Source of the DNA: Bacteroidota bacterium
GTDB lineage: Bacteria; Bacteroidota; Rhodothermia; Rhodothermales; Bin80
Length of the DNA stretch: 6,546 nt
Direction: 5' to 3'
Assembly: GCA_026702635.1 (NCBI GenBank)
Contig: JAPPBZ010000005.1
Coordinates: 1-6,546, forward strand
A model generated the notes under the pieces. The model saw only the letters and a list, made by a program, of their open reading frames with translations. It was not told where the DNA came from and did not search any database. Each line of letters opens with the position of its first letter. Within the stretch, counting starts at the first letter, position 1. A program made the translations under genes and the position numbers. This document shows positions 1 to 6,309 of the stretch, piece by piece.

Positions 1-677
1 TTGCCGCTTTGGCCGATCGACCGAGGCAGCGCGAACTGACCATAGAAGAGCGTCGTGAGATCATTCAGGCCTACTATGCTTCAGTATCGTTTATGGATGC
101 ACAGGTGGGTCGCCTCCTAGATGCACTGGAGCGACTGGAGCTGGCCGACAATACCATTGTTGTGTTCGTCTCCGATCATGGATATCATCTGGGGCATCAT
201 GGACTCTGGCAGAAGGGTGATTTGTTCGAGGGATCTGTTCGCGTGCCACTAGTTGTTGCTGCGCCGGAGGGGCTGCAAAAAGGCTCTGGCACAGAGGCAC
301 TAGTAGAGTTAGTAGATTTGTATCCTACACTCGTGGATTTGGCCGGCCTGTCAGCACCTGAGCACCTCAAGGGGTCAAGCCTGCGACCCATTTTGGAGGA
401 CACGGACCGTCTAGGTAGAGTTGCCGCCTTTACGGTTGGTTGGAGTAGGGCCGCATGGATGCATCCTGAAATAAGCAATCGAAACGTGATGGGATATTCG
501 ATTCGCACTCGGCGATTCCGGTACACCGAATGGAATGGCGGAAATGAAGGTGCCGAACTTTACGATTACGAAGTGGACCCGATGGAGATAGACAATCTGG
601 TTGGCGATCCAATCTATGCAGACACTTTGGCCCGGCTGAAACGATTAATGGAGTCTCGAAAACAAGCCGCGAAGTAG
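1..677 (+). CDS. Sulfatase, iduronate-2-sulfatase-like, 3' portion (5' end outside window)
   Basis: This is the C-terminal part of a type I sulfatase, which hydrolyses sulfate esters using a formylglycine made from Cys or Ser. The frame is open to the left edge (codons at 3-5 and 6-8 read Ala-Ala), so the TTG at 9 is not a real start. The missing N-terminal part should hold the C/S-x-P-x-R motif and the signal peptide. Counting from the TTG, residues 22-45 (YYASVSFMDAQVGRLLDALE) and the metal-binding SDHGYHLG (D56, H57) followed by HGLWQK (K69) are hallmarks of iduronate-2-sulfatase-like enzymes. RVPLVVAAP (78-86) and LVDLYPTLVDLAGL (101-114) are the usual downstream blocks. The tail ELYDYEVDPMEIDNL is the conserved sulfatase C-terminal element. 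Position 63 is His where relatives that I recall have Glu (GEHG). It lies two bases upstream of a deacetylase, which points to joint action on a sulfated polysaccharide. The substrate cannot be assigned; the family call is firm. Confidence 0.93.
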   Translation, partial: AALADRPRQRELTIEERREIIQAYYASVSFMDAQVGRLLDALERLELADNTIVVFVSDHGYHLGHHGLWQKGDLFEGSVRVPLVVAAPEGLQKGSGTEALVELVDLYPTLVDLAGLSAPEHLKGSSLRPILEDTDRLGRVAAFTVGWSRAAWMHPEISNRNVMGYSIRTRRFRYTEWNGGNEGAELYDYEVDPMEIDNLVGDPIYADTLARLKRLMESRKQAAK

Positions 678-679
678 CC

Positions 680-1447
680 ATGCGTTTGAATCCAATCACT
701 CGCCGGAATTTTTTGAAGAGTGTGGGACTATCCGCACTTGCCGCAACCACCACGCGGCAGAAGACACACGTAATCACGCTTAGCTTCGATGACGGATTCC
801 GTAAATCGAGTTTAGAAACGGCAAAGATCTTCGAGAAGCACGGGTTGTCGGCTTGCATCAACATTATTGCCACGGCCCACCATGATGACTTCGTTCCGCC
901 CGACGACTATCACCGTTTTCCGGCGGGTGATTTTGGACTGTGGAACGAATTGGTTGCACGTGGCCATGAAGTCATGCCTCATGGGTATAAGCACCAGAAT
1001 CTGACCGAGGTGCCGCTGCAGGTCGCAAAGGACTTGATCATGCGCTGCCTGGATTATTTCAGTGAAGCATTGGATGGATTCGAACCCGAGCAAGCTATTT
1101 TCAACTTTCCCTACAATGCTTCAAATCCTGCCATAGAGGAGTGGCTTGCCGATCAAGTGAAGGCTTTTCGAACGGGCTATGCGCAGATTAACGCGCTGCC
1201 ACACGCCGGGCAAAAGAAGCTAATCTGCAGCAGCCATGGTCCCGGGAATATTGACACATTTCTTACGGAGGAGATAAATCGTTTTTTGGTCTCGTCCGGC
1301 GGATGGCTGATCTTCAATGCCCACGGCTTGGATGAAGAGGGTTGGGGTCCTCTTTCCGCTTCACATCTTGACACGCTTCTTTCCGAATTGAAGGCAATGG
1401 AAAATGTCCTTGTGATTCCTACTGGACGAGCATTGGCAAACGTGTGA
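680..1447 (+). CDS. Secreted polysaccharide deacetylase, NodB homology domain, Tat signal
   Basis: This 255-residue protein is a carbohydrate esterase family 4-like, metal-dependent deacetylase that removes acetyl groups from glycans. The N-terminus has a twin-arginine signal: RRNFLK at residues 8-13, then a short hydrophobic stretch VGLSALAA at 15-22. It is therefore probably exported folded, possibly with its metal bound. The NodB domain starts almost at once. Motif 1 is LSFDDG (34-39; catalytic base and metal Asp, D37/D38). Motif 2 is HGYKH (H101 and H105, metal ligands). The motif 3 region is FNFPYN (141-146), with Asn where most CE4 enzymes have Arg. The closing L-x-x-x-H motif is LIFNAH (H215). 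The start at 680 is supported by the Tat signal beginning there and by the two-base gap after the sulfatase stop, which implies translational coupling. No ribosome binding site is visible. The substrate is unknown; the upstream sulfatase suggests a sulfated, acetylated polymer. Confidence 0.9.
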   Translation: MRLNPITRRNFLKSVGLSALAATTTRQKTHVITLSFDDGFRKSSLETAKIFEKHGLSACINIIATAHHDDFVPPDDYHRFPAGDFGLWNELVARGHEVMPHGYKHQNLTEVPLQVAKDLIMRCLDYFSEALDGFEPEQAIFNFPYNASNPAIEEWLADQVKAFRTGYAQINALPHAGQKKLICSSHGPGNIDTFLTEEINRFLVSSGGWLIFNAHGLDEEGWGPLSASHLDTLLSELKAMENVLVIPTGRALANV

Positions 1448-1454
1448 TCCATTA

Positions 1455-1501
1455 GGGTTGCAGCCGGGACCCGTTGAACTGTACGGCAAAAACTGTAACC
1501 C
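1455..1501 (+). other. Hairpin just downstream of the deacetylase gene
   Basis: GGGTTGCAG (1455-1463) can pair over nine positions, one of them G-U, with CTGTAACCC (1493-1501). Inside the loop CCG (1464-1466) can pair with CGG (1484-1486). The structure begins eight bases after the stop codon at 1447. It could mark the end of the sulfatase-deacetylase transcript or protect its 3' end. There is no T-run after it, so it is not a standard intrinsic terminator. Confidence 0.35.
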
Positions 1502-1507
1502 AGCGGC

Positions 1508-1625
1508 ATCTGGCAACGGATACACTCACGCTTTACGAAGGGAATTATATAGTTGGGTCAATATTATGAGCGGATTTTTGAATAATTGGAGAACCCACAG
1601 AAAATGTCTCCATCTGTTGCCAGAT
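1508..1625. repeat. 14-bp imperfect inverted repeat with 90-bp spacer
   Basis: ATCTGGCAACGGAT (1508-1521) is the reverse complement of ATCTGTTGCCAGAT (1612-1625) except at one position, which would be a G-U pair in RNA. Each arm can also fold alone: ATCTG-GCAA-CGGAT has a GNRA-type loop, and ATCTG-TTGC-CAGAT has a perfect 5-bp stem. The arms could be operator half-sites, a long-range RNA stem, or the ends of a very small mobile element. No flanking direct duplication is seen. Confidence 0.45.
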
Positions 1626-1649
1626 CTTCGCCTCTAGGTCGTATATTTG
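1615..1649 (+). promoter_or_regulatory. Candidate Bacteroidota-type promoter for the azurin gene
   Basis: TATATTTG at 1642-1649 matches the TAnnTTTG -7 element known from Bacteroidota. TGTTG (1615-1619) lies 22 bases upstream, where a TTTG-like -33 element is expected, although the spacing is slightly long. Transcription would start near 1656, leaving a leader of about 55 bases before the ATG at 1711. The -33 element overlaps the right arm of the inverted repeat (1612-1625), so that arm could be a regulatory site. The call depends on the organism being in this lineage. Confidence 0.35.
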
Positions 1650-1710
1650 TCGGTCACGATGCGTGCGCAACCATTTGCCGCATCTTCTTACATTCACTTA
1701 ACATGGTATT

Positions 1711-2211
1711 ATGAAGTCCCTCTTATACTCATTTCTAGTTTTAATCTTTGCAGTGACGTTTGTGGCGTGCGGCGGAGGCGGTTCAGACTCCGAAACAGAA
1801 GAAACAACGGAAGCATCCATCGAAGTGACGATGAGCGTCGAAGAGACAATCCGCCCGGTTGGCGAGGAGATGAAATATGAAGTTGACACCCTCACGGTTG
1901 CTGCAGGAACCGAGCTTACATTGATCTTAGAGAACACTGCGACACTTCCAACAATGGTTCACAATGTTGTCATACTTACGACCAACAACGATGAGGATGT
2001 GAATCGGGTTGGCATGGCCGCAATTGTGGCTGGAGAGGAGAATGGTTATCTTCCTGAAGATGACGCCATCCTTGCCGCTACACCAATGGCACAGCCAGGA
2101 GAAACCGTTCAAGTCACCTTCACCGTTCCCTCTGAGCCAGGGATGCATCGCTTCATTTGCACCTATCCGGGACACTATGCACTTATGCAGGGAGTCTTGG
2201 TGGTCACTTAA
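1711..2211 (+). CDS. Azurin/plastocyanin-family copper lipoprotein
   Basis: This 166-residue cupredoxin is predicted to carry electrons through a type-1 copper centre. Residues 1-19 are a lipoprotein signal ending in the lipobox FVAC, with lipidated Cys20. A Gly/Ser/Glu/Thr-rich linker follows (21-37), so the domain is tethered to a membrane outside the cytoplasm. The copper ligands are all visible: His84 in MVHNVV, then Cys150, His155 and Met159 in ICTYPGHYALMQG, the azurin C-x4-H-x3-M arrangement. Only two cysteines exist, the lipidated one and the copper ligand, so the disulfide of classical azurins is absent. The insertion at about 90-125 (NNDEDVN...YLPEDDAIL) is the loop region of azurin-type rather than plastocyanin-type folds. 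The start is fixed by the signal peptide; no Shine-Dalgarno is seen. It appears to be monocistronic, and its redox partner is not in the window. It could also serve in copper handling. Confidence 0.92.
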   Translation: MKSLLYSFLVLIFAVTFVACGGGGSDSETEETTEASIEVTMSVEETIRPVGEEMKYEVDTLTVAAGTELTLILENTATLPTMVHNVVILTTNNDEDVNRVGMAAIVAGEENGYLPEDDAILAATPMAQPGETVQVTFTVPSEPGMHRFICTYPGHYALMQGVLVVT

Positions 2212-2232
2212 GAGCTAATACGATTGAGGAAG

Positions 2233-2248
2233 AAGCCCTGAGGGGCTT
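2233..2248. terminator. Possible terminator hairpin after the azurin gene
   Basis: A 6-bp perfect stem AAGCCC/GGGCTT encloses a TGAG loop, 21 bases after the azurin stop. On the plus strand it is followed by A/G-rich bases. On the minus strand a C/T-rich run (CTTCCTC) follows, so it could serve the convergent sulfatase transcript as well. The absence of a proper T-run keeps this weak. Confidence 0.3.
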
Positions 2249-2325
2249 AAGGCGGAAGTGCATCAGCATGTGAAGCTGGTGCGTGTGTTGGTGTTGGAAT
2301 GTGTCTGCTGCCCTTGCAGACTGGG

Positions 2326-2368
2326 ATGGAGTCAGATCCTCTGATACTGTCATTGGATCTGGCTCCAT
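2326..2368. repeat. Long imperfect inverted repeat (14-bp stem, 15-base loop)
   Basis: ATGGAGTCAGATCC (2326-2339) pairs with GGATCTGGCTCCAT (2355-2368) along its whole length, with one G-U position. This is the strongest stem in the window. It lies 115 bases beyond the azurin stop and has no T-run on either strand. A role in transcript end formation, RNA stability or as part of a structured RNA is possible. Confidence 0.5.
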
Positions 2369-2582
2369 TGTCGTTGATCAAAAATTAATACTACGATTGG
2401 CGTGGTACACCCCAATAAATTTTACGGGGTATGGCTGTAGCGTAAAGATGATGACAGCGAATCAGCCGTAGAGGATGAGCGCAGATCATTGTTCAATCCT
2501 GCTGTGGAGTGGATTCACATCTCCGTTGAAGCGTGTGGTATCGCAAATTGACAGGGCAGATCTTTCTGGATTTCTCTGTAGA

Positions 2583-4313
2583 CTATCTTAGTTCGTTCCC
2601 TACCGTGACGATACCACTGGGGGCATATCCAATGCGATGTGCAACGGCCTTTAGAGTATGATTTGAAGGAAGGCTGATGGGTGATATGTACAATAGCCAG
2701 TGATCTGCTACGGTGGCGCCGGGTTCAAGAACCTGATAGCCAATTGATGCCCCTTCAGTCGCAGTCGACAGACGCAGTTGTACAGACTCTATATGATCTG
2801 TATCGAGGGCAATCTCATAATGCAATGAGTCGTCGGTTGCACGTGTAATATCCGTTCCGCCGGAGATCACTTCGACAGATACAGCAGAGCTTTGGGGTTG
2901 TATATGGCCAGGCCACTGCGAAGCGACAAAATCCATTTCGTCCATTGTACCAGGATCTGAAGTATTGCTCATCCAATGGTCTAATTCGGTGCGCATTCTA
3001 ACCAACTGCCCTGCGTAGGTAGGGTCTTCTGCGAGGTTAAAGAGCTCATGCGGGTCCGCTTCGGTATCAAAAAGTTCTTCTTCGGGTTTGGAACTCCGAA
3101 ACCATTGAGACTGAAATTCATCAAGCTCTCCGGCATCACGCAAGCGGAGCAGTTCTTGCATCGTTGCCATCTGCTCCCGGTAGGTAACGGGCAGATAATA
3201 GCCGCGATCAGGCTGTAGATTTCGGATGTATTTGAACCGATGATCCCTGACTGCCCGTTTGGTATCGTACTCGGCATCAAACCGATCGGCGGCAGCATGG
3301 ATAAACTGTCTGGGCATCTCTGCATGCTGATTGCCTAGGAATGCCTTTCCGTCCAGATAATCCGGCATGGGGGCTCCGGTCAGAGAAAAGACGGTGGGTG
3401 CCAGATCAACGAAGCTGATCAGCTGCTCATCCGTCAACCCCGCGAGTTGTCGATCGGGAAACCGGATCGCCAGAGGAACATGCAGGCCTGAGTCATAGAG
3501 TTGACGTTTTTGCCGCGGGAGGGGTCCACCATGATCAGAATAAAACATGACGATGGTTTCTTCCAGTAAGCCGTCAGCCTCCAGTTCATCGAGGATCGCT
3601 CCAACACGAGCATCCAGGAGCAGAATATTTGAGTACATCCGCCGCATATCTGCACGAACCAATTCGGTGTTCGGCAGGTACGGAGGAATGGGCACATCTA
3701 AGTCAGATGGAATCAGAAGAGAATCATTTGCCCGTACCCAGATCTGGGATTCATGGGTCACGCCAATGTTGACTACCGAAAAGAAGGGCATATCCTCGGG
3801 GCGATTCTTCCAGTGAGCTTGACGGCTATTCTCGTCCCAAGCCATCACGGGTGCCTTGAATTGATAATCCTGCTTACTGTTATTCGTTGTATAGTAGCCG
3901 TTTTCACGCATCACCTCACTCATCATGCGTACGGGTGGATCGGGGGTGGCTTCGTAAGGGATGACACCAATCTGTTCCATATACTCCGGGCGGGAAGAGG
4001 TACGCATGTGCTGTGCTCCTCCACGTGTCGTGTAAATGCCGGTTGCAATAGAAAAGCGGCTAGGGGCGCAGACCCCCGATACAGAAAACATGCGCGTATA
4101 TCGTACCCCGTCATTGAAAAGTCGATCAAGATTAGGAGTTTGAATGGTTGAATCCCCATACGCAGGGATCGTAGGACTCATGTCTTCCGCTACAATCCAC
4201 AGAATATTCGGCCGATTTGGCAATTGGAGGGTGTCGTAGTCTGGAGACTCCTTTTGAGGGGAATTACATGCGAGAAAAAGAAACAGAATTAGGGAAAGGC
4301 GTATGAACTGCAT
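2583..4313 (-). CDS. Lipoprotein sulfatase, N-sulfoglucosamine sulfohydrolase-like
   Basis: This complete 576-residue type I sulfatase has a lipoprotein signal: a hydrophobic stretch ending FLFLAC, with lipidated Cys16. The catalytic domain begins with RPNILWIVAEDMSP (34-47; metal-binding D44). The formylglycine motif is CAPSR (C82-R86), in the Cys form, so an FGE-type maturase encoded elsewhere is needed. NGYYTTNNSKQDY (138-150) supplies active-site K147, NIGVTHES (182-189) supplies H187, and YSDHGGPLP (258-266) supplies the D260/H261 ligands. PYLPNTELVRADM and the DHGGPLP...LYDSG block resemble heparan N-sulfatase (SGSH-like) enzymes, so N- or O-sulfated glucosamine is a plausible substrate. 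The ELFDTEADPHELFNL element (413-427) closes the sulfatase domain. Residues about 475-576 form an extra beta-rich tail whose end (LKAVAHRIGYAPSGIVTV) resembles the C-terminal domain of chitobiases. The gene stands alone, convergent with the azurin gene and divergent from the next one, with 34 to 61 bp between starts. Confidence 0.93.
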   Translation of the reverse strand: MQFIRLSLILFLFLACNSPQKESPDYDTLQLPNRPNILWIVAEDMSPTIPAYGDSTIQTPNLDRLFNDGVRYTRMFSVSGVCAPSRFSIATGIYTTRGGAQHMRTSSRPEYMEQIGVIPYEATPDPPVRMMSEVMRENGYYTTNNSKQDYQFKAPVMAWDENSRQAHWKNRPEDMPFFSVVNIGVTHESQIWVRANDSLLIPSDLDVPIPPYLPNTELVRADMRRMYSNILLLDARVGAILDELEADGLLEETIVMFYSDHGGPLPRQKRQLYDSGLHVPLAIRFPDRQLAGLTDEQLISFVDLAPTVFSLTGAPMPDYLDGKAFLGNQHAEMPRQFIHAAADRFDAEYDTKRAVRDHRFKYIRNLQPDRGYYLPVTYREQMATMQELLRLRDAGELDEFQSQWFRSSKPEEELFDTEADPHELFNLAEDPTYAGQLVRMRTELDHWMSNTSDPGTMDEMDFVASQWPGHIQPQSSAVSVEVISGGTDITRATDDSLHYEIALDTDHIESVQLRLSTATEGASIGYQVLEPGATVADHWLLYISPISLPSNHTLKAVAHRIGYAPSGIVTVGNELR

Positions 4314-4347
4314 AATTCAGCGGGACGAGAGATCTGAATATATCGAA

Positions 4348-5280
4348 ATGACGGAAAATGGAAATAGGAGGGTCATGGAATTTTTTGGTGTCCGCACGGA
4401 GGACTCTATGTCTCTGCGCCTATTTCCTGTCTGGGCACAGGCACTAGGGATCCAGGAGGCTAACCTGCGAGGCGTAAATCTGCCCATTGACCAGACGCTG
4501 GAAACTCATCGTCAAGCGGTTCAGCGCCTCAAGCAGGATCCTAAGGTTTATGGCGCGTTGGTTACGTCCCATAAACTATCCGTTGTACGTGCAGCGGGTG
4601 AATTGATTGATCGGTATACGCCTGCCTCGGAGCTGACCGGCGAGGTCTCAGCACTGTACAAGCGCGAGGGAGAGTTATGGGGAGATGCGGTGGATCCTGA
4701 AAATTGTGGGTTGGCCATGGCAGATTTCCTGCCTCCAAATTGGTGGAGTCTCAATGAAGAAGCGGGAATTTTGGTACTTGGAGGAGGCGGGGCATGTGTA
4801 GCCCTCTTGGTACATGTGCTACAACAGGCAGTGAATGGTCCTTCCTTTGTTCAGGTTGTGGAAAAGCGAACAGACAATCTTGATCACTGTGCCCGAATTG
4901 CCGGGCAGCTTGATTCAGGGAAAACCACCGTAGAATTTATTCATTCAAGCCAGCCGCGGGTGTGCGATCAGCTTGTTTCTAAGCTTCCGCCAGGCTCAAT
5001 GGTGATCAATGCGACGGGAATGGGGAAAGATGTGCCAGGGTCACCCGTCACGGATGCTGTTCGTTTTCCCGTTGATGGAGTCGTGTGGGAGCTCAATTAT
5101 CGAGGGGAGCGTCCCTTTCTTCACCAAGCGAGGAAGCAATCACAGGCAAGGTCGTTAATCGTGGAAGATGGCTGGCATTATTTTCTGCGCGGCTGGTCAA
5201 GTGTCATAGGGCTTGTATTTAATATTCCCATCACACAGGATCGGTTTAAAGATTTTTGTGCGGTTACAAAGAGAGACTAG
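4348..5280 (+). CDS. Shikimate-dehydrogenase-like NAD(P)-dependent oxidoreductase
   Basis: The two-domain architecture is that of shikimate/quinate dehydrogenases. From the ATG at 4348 (310 residues), FFGVRTEDSMSLRLFP (12-27) occupies the substrate-binding start of the N-terminal domain. GALVTSHK contains the catalytic-type Lys76 (canonical VTxPxK). GDAVDPENCGL contains Asp116 (canonical GxNTD). The Rossmann loop VLGGGGACVALL (143-154) starts the cofactor domain. Key residues survive, but the surrounding motifs differ from AroE, so the substrate is probably not shikimate itself; it belongs to a little-studied branch. Start choice: an ATG at 4303 would overlap the divergent sulfatase start and add a non-conserved leader. 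The ATG at 4375 has AGGAGGG only two bases upstream and begins right at the conserved FFGV. The ATG at 4348 is a compromise. A TIM-barrel isomerase and a HAD fragment follow in the same direction. Confidence 0.8.
   Translation: MTENGNRRVMEFFGVRTEDSMSLRLFPVWAQALGIQEANLRGVNLPIDQTLETHRQAVQRLKQDPKVYGALVTSHKLSVVRAAGELIDRYTPASELTGEVSALYKREGELWGDAVDPENCGLAMADFLPPNWWSLNEEAGILVLGGGGACVALLVHVLQQAVNGPSFVQVVEKRTDNLDHCARIAGQLDSGKTTVEFIHSSQPRVCDQLVSKLPPGSMVINATGMGKDVPGSPVTDAVRFPVDGVVWELNYRGERPFLHQARKQSQARSLIVEDGWHYFLRGWSSVIGLVFNIPITQDRFKDFCAVTKRD
4366..4372 (+). promoter_or_regulatory. Shine-Dalgarno-like AGGAGGG near alternative start 4375
   Basis: AGGAGGG lies two bases before the ATG at 4375. That is too close for a typical ribosome binding site but is the only strong purine-rich match near any candidate start of this gene. 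If it is used, the protein would begin at the conserved FFGV segment and be 301 residues long. It bears on the choice between starts 4348 and 4375. Confidence 0.25.
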
Positions 5281-5351
5281 AGGCATCCATTTAAGACCCG
5301 GTAATAATCTCTATTTCCTTACCTTTTGGGAGTCATTTACCTGCGTAGACC

Positions 5352-6281
5352 ATGCATCTCGGATTTGTTAGTGCAATTGTGCCTGAATTATCGGTCGAAG
5401 AAATTTTTTCCCTTGCCTCAGAGCTTTCCTATGACTGCGTTGAGTTGATGTGTTGGCCAAAAGGGAAGGCGACGCGGCGCTATGCAGGCGTCACGCACGT
5501 AGATGTCCAGTCGCTGGGTCGAAAGGAAGCACAAACGCTTCAAATCCTGAGTTCTGAATCTGGTGTCGCAATCAGCGCTCTGGGCTATTATCCAAACCCA
5601 TTGTCTCCTGATCCGGAGGAGGCGAAAGTTTCGGTCTCACAGATCCGACGCATGATAGATGCGGCCGTACTGCTTAAGCTGGACACGGTCAATACATTTA
5701 TCGGGCGTGATTGGCATCGCTCCGTAGAGGATAATTGGCCCCAGGTCATGGAAGTGTGGAAGCCACTTGTCACCTACGCAGAAGAGCGGCAGATTCGCAT
5801 TGGGATCGAAAACTGCCCGATGTATTTCACTAATGATGAATGGCCCTCAGGCAAAAATATTGCCCACTCGCCTGCAATCTGGCGTCGGCTCTTTAATGAT
5901 CTGGACAGCAGCGCCATCGGGCTCAATTACGATCCGTCTCACATGATATGGCAGCAGATGGATGCGTTCGAGCCGATCCGCACGTTTGCTGATCGTCTCT
6001 TTCATATTCATGCCAAAGATGTTCGGCTTGACCAGAATCGTCTCAACGAAGTTGGGATCCTGTCCGTACCGAATTCTTTCCACACTCCCAAATTGCCTGG
6101 GTTGGGAGATGTAGACTGGGGGAAGTTTTTCTCCTTTCTCACGGATGCAGGATACAATGGAGCCGTCTGCGTTGAAGTTGAGGATCGTGCTTATGAGGAA
6201 TCTCTGGAATCGCGGATCGCTGCTTTGAGGCAAAGTGTGAACTATCTGCGACAGTTCATTCCCGCTCAAGAATCGTCATAG
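5352..6281 (+). CDS. Sugar phosphate isomerase/epimerase-type TIM barrel (AP endonuclease 2 superfamily)
   Basis: This 309-residue cytoplasmic protein belongs to the xylose-isomerase-like TIM-barrel superfamily, which includes IolE, ketose 3-epimerases and 3-dehydroshikimate dehydratases. The four metal ligands are visible on successive strands: Glu153 in IGIENCP, Asp194 in LNYDPSHM (with His197), His220 in FHIHAKD (with Asp223), and Glu275 in VCVEVED. The first strand is HLGFVSAIVPELSVEEIF and the second YDCVELMCWP. The segment ENCPMYFTNDEWP...IAHSPAIWRRLF is typical of bacterial isomerase/epimerases clustered with sugar or cyclitol catabolism genes. No signal peptide is present. It starts 71 bp after the shikimate-dehydrogenase-like gene and is probably in its operon; no terminator or clear promoter is seen between them, and no strong ribosome binding site precedes ATG 5352. 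Isomerisation, epimerisation or dehydration are all possible, and the sequence does not decide between them. Confidence 0.88.
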   Translation: MHLGFVSAIVPELSVEEIFSLASELSYDCVELMCWPKGKATRRYAGVTHVDVQSLGRKEAQTLQILSSESGVAISALGYYPNPLSPDPEEAKVSVSQIRRMIDAAVLLKLDTVNTFIGRDWHRSVEDNWPQVMEVWKPLVTYAEERQIRIGIENCPMYFTNDEWPSGKNIAHSPAIWRRLFNDLDSSAIGLNYDPSHMIWQQMDAFEPIRTFADRLFHIHAKDVRLDQNRLNEVGILSVPNSFHTPKLPGLGDVDWGKFFSFLTDAGYNGAVCVEVEDRAYEESLESRIAALRQSVNYLRQFIPAQESS

Positions 6282-6309
6282 AATCTAAACCTGCTTAAGT
6301 GCCATCCAG

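Larger units (their letters stand above)
2212..2582. other. Gene-free convergent intergenic region with serial hairpins
   Basis: This 371-bp stretch separates the azurin and minus-strand sulfatase genes, which converge on it. Short reading frames here resemble no protein that I recognise and have no start signals. At least five potential hairpins occur between 2233 and 2430: AAGCCC/GGGCTT (2233-2248); CATCAGC/GCTGGTG (2261-2281, one G-U); GTCTGC/GCAGAC (2303-2321); a long one at 2326-2368; and ACCCC/GGGGT (2409-2430) around an A/T-rich loop. None has a clear T-run, but the set could end transcription from both sides, or could be a structured RNA or a decayed mobile element. Bases 2431-2582 show nothing I can name. 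Confidence 0.4.

Noticed and set aside
430..873. 147-codon minus-strand open frame across the sulfatase-deacetylase junction
   Set aside because: It is antisense to two well-supported genes and shows no domain features.
1647..1880. Plus-strand open frame overlapping the azurin start
   Set aside because: It overlaps the clear azurin signal peptide in another frame and encodes a low-complexity Arg-rich sequence; it is a shadow.
2303..2368. Integron attC site
   Set aside because: The stems are long and nearly perfect, but the flanking core sites expected (RYYYAAC and GTTRRRY at the ends) are not present in the right places.
2283..2471. Plus-strand open frame of about 62 codons in the azurin-sulfatase intergenic region
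   Set aside because: Its start is not an ATG, it has no ribosome binding site, the composition is odd (Cys/Trp-rich start), it spans two hairpins and it matches no family I know.
4303..4347. ATG at 4303 as start of the shikimate-dehydrogenase-like gene
   Set aside because: It would overlap the divergent sulfatase start and adds a charged leader without family counterpart. It is not excluded, but later starts fit better.
5847..6269. 140-codon minus-strand open frame inside the TIM-barrel gene
   Set aside because: It lies antisense to a gene with all metal-binding motifs intact, and the translated sequence is not recognisable.
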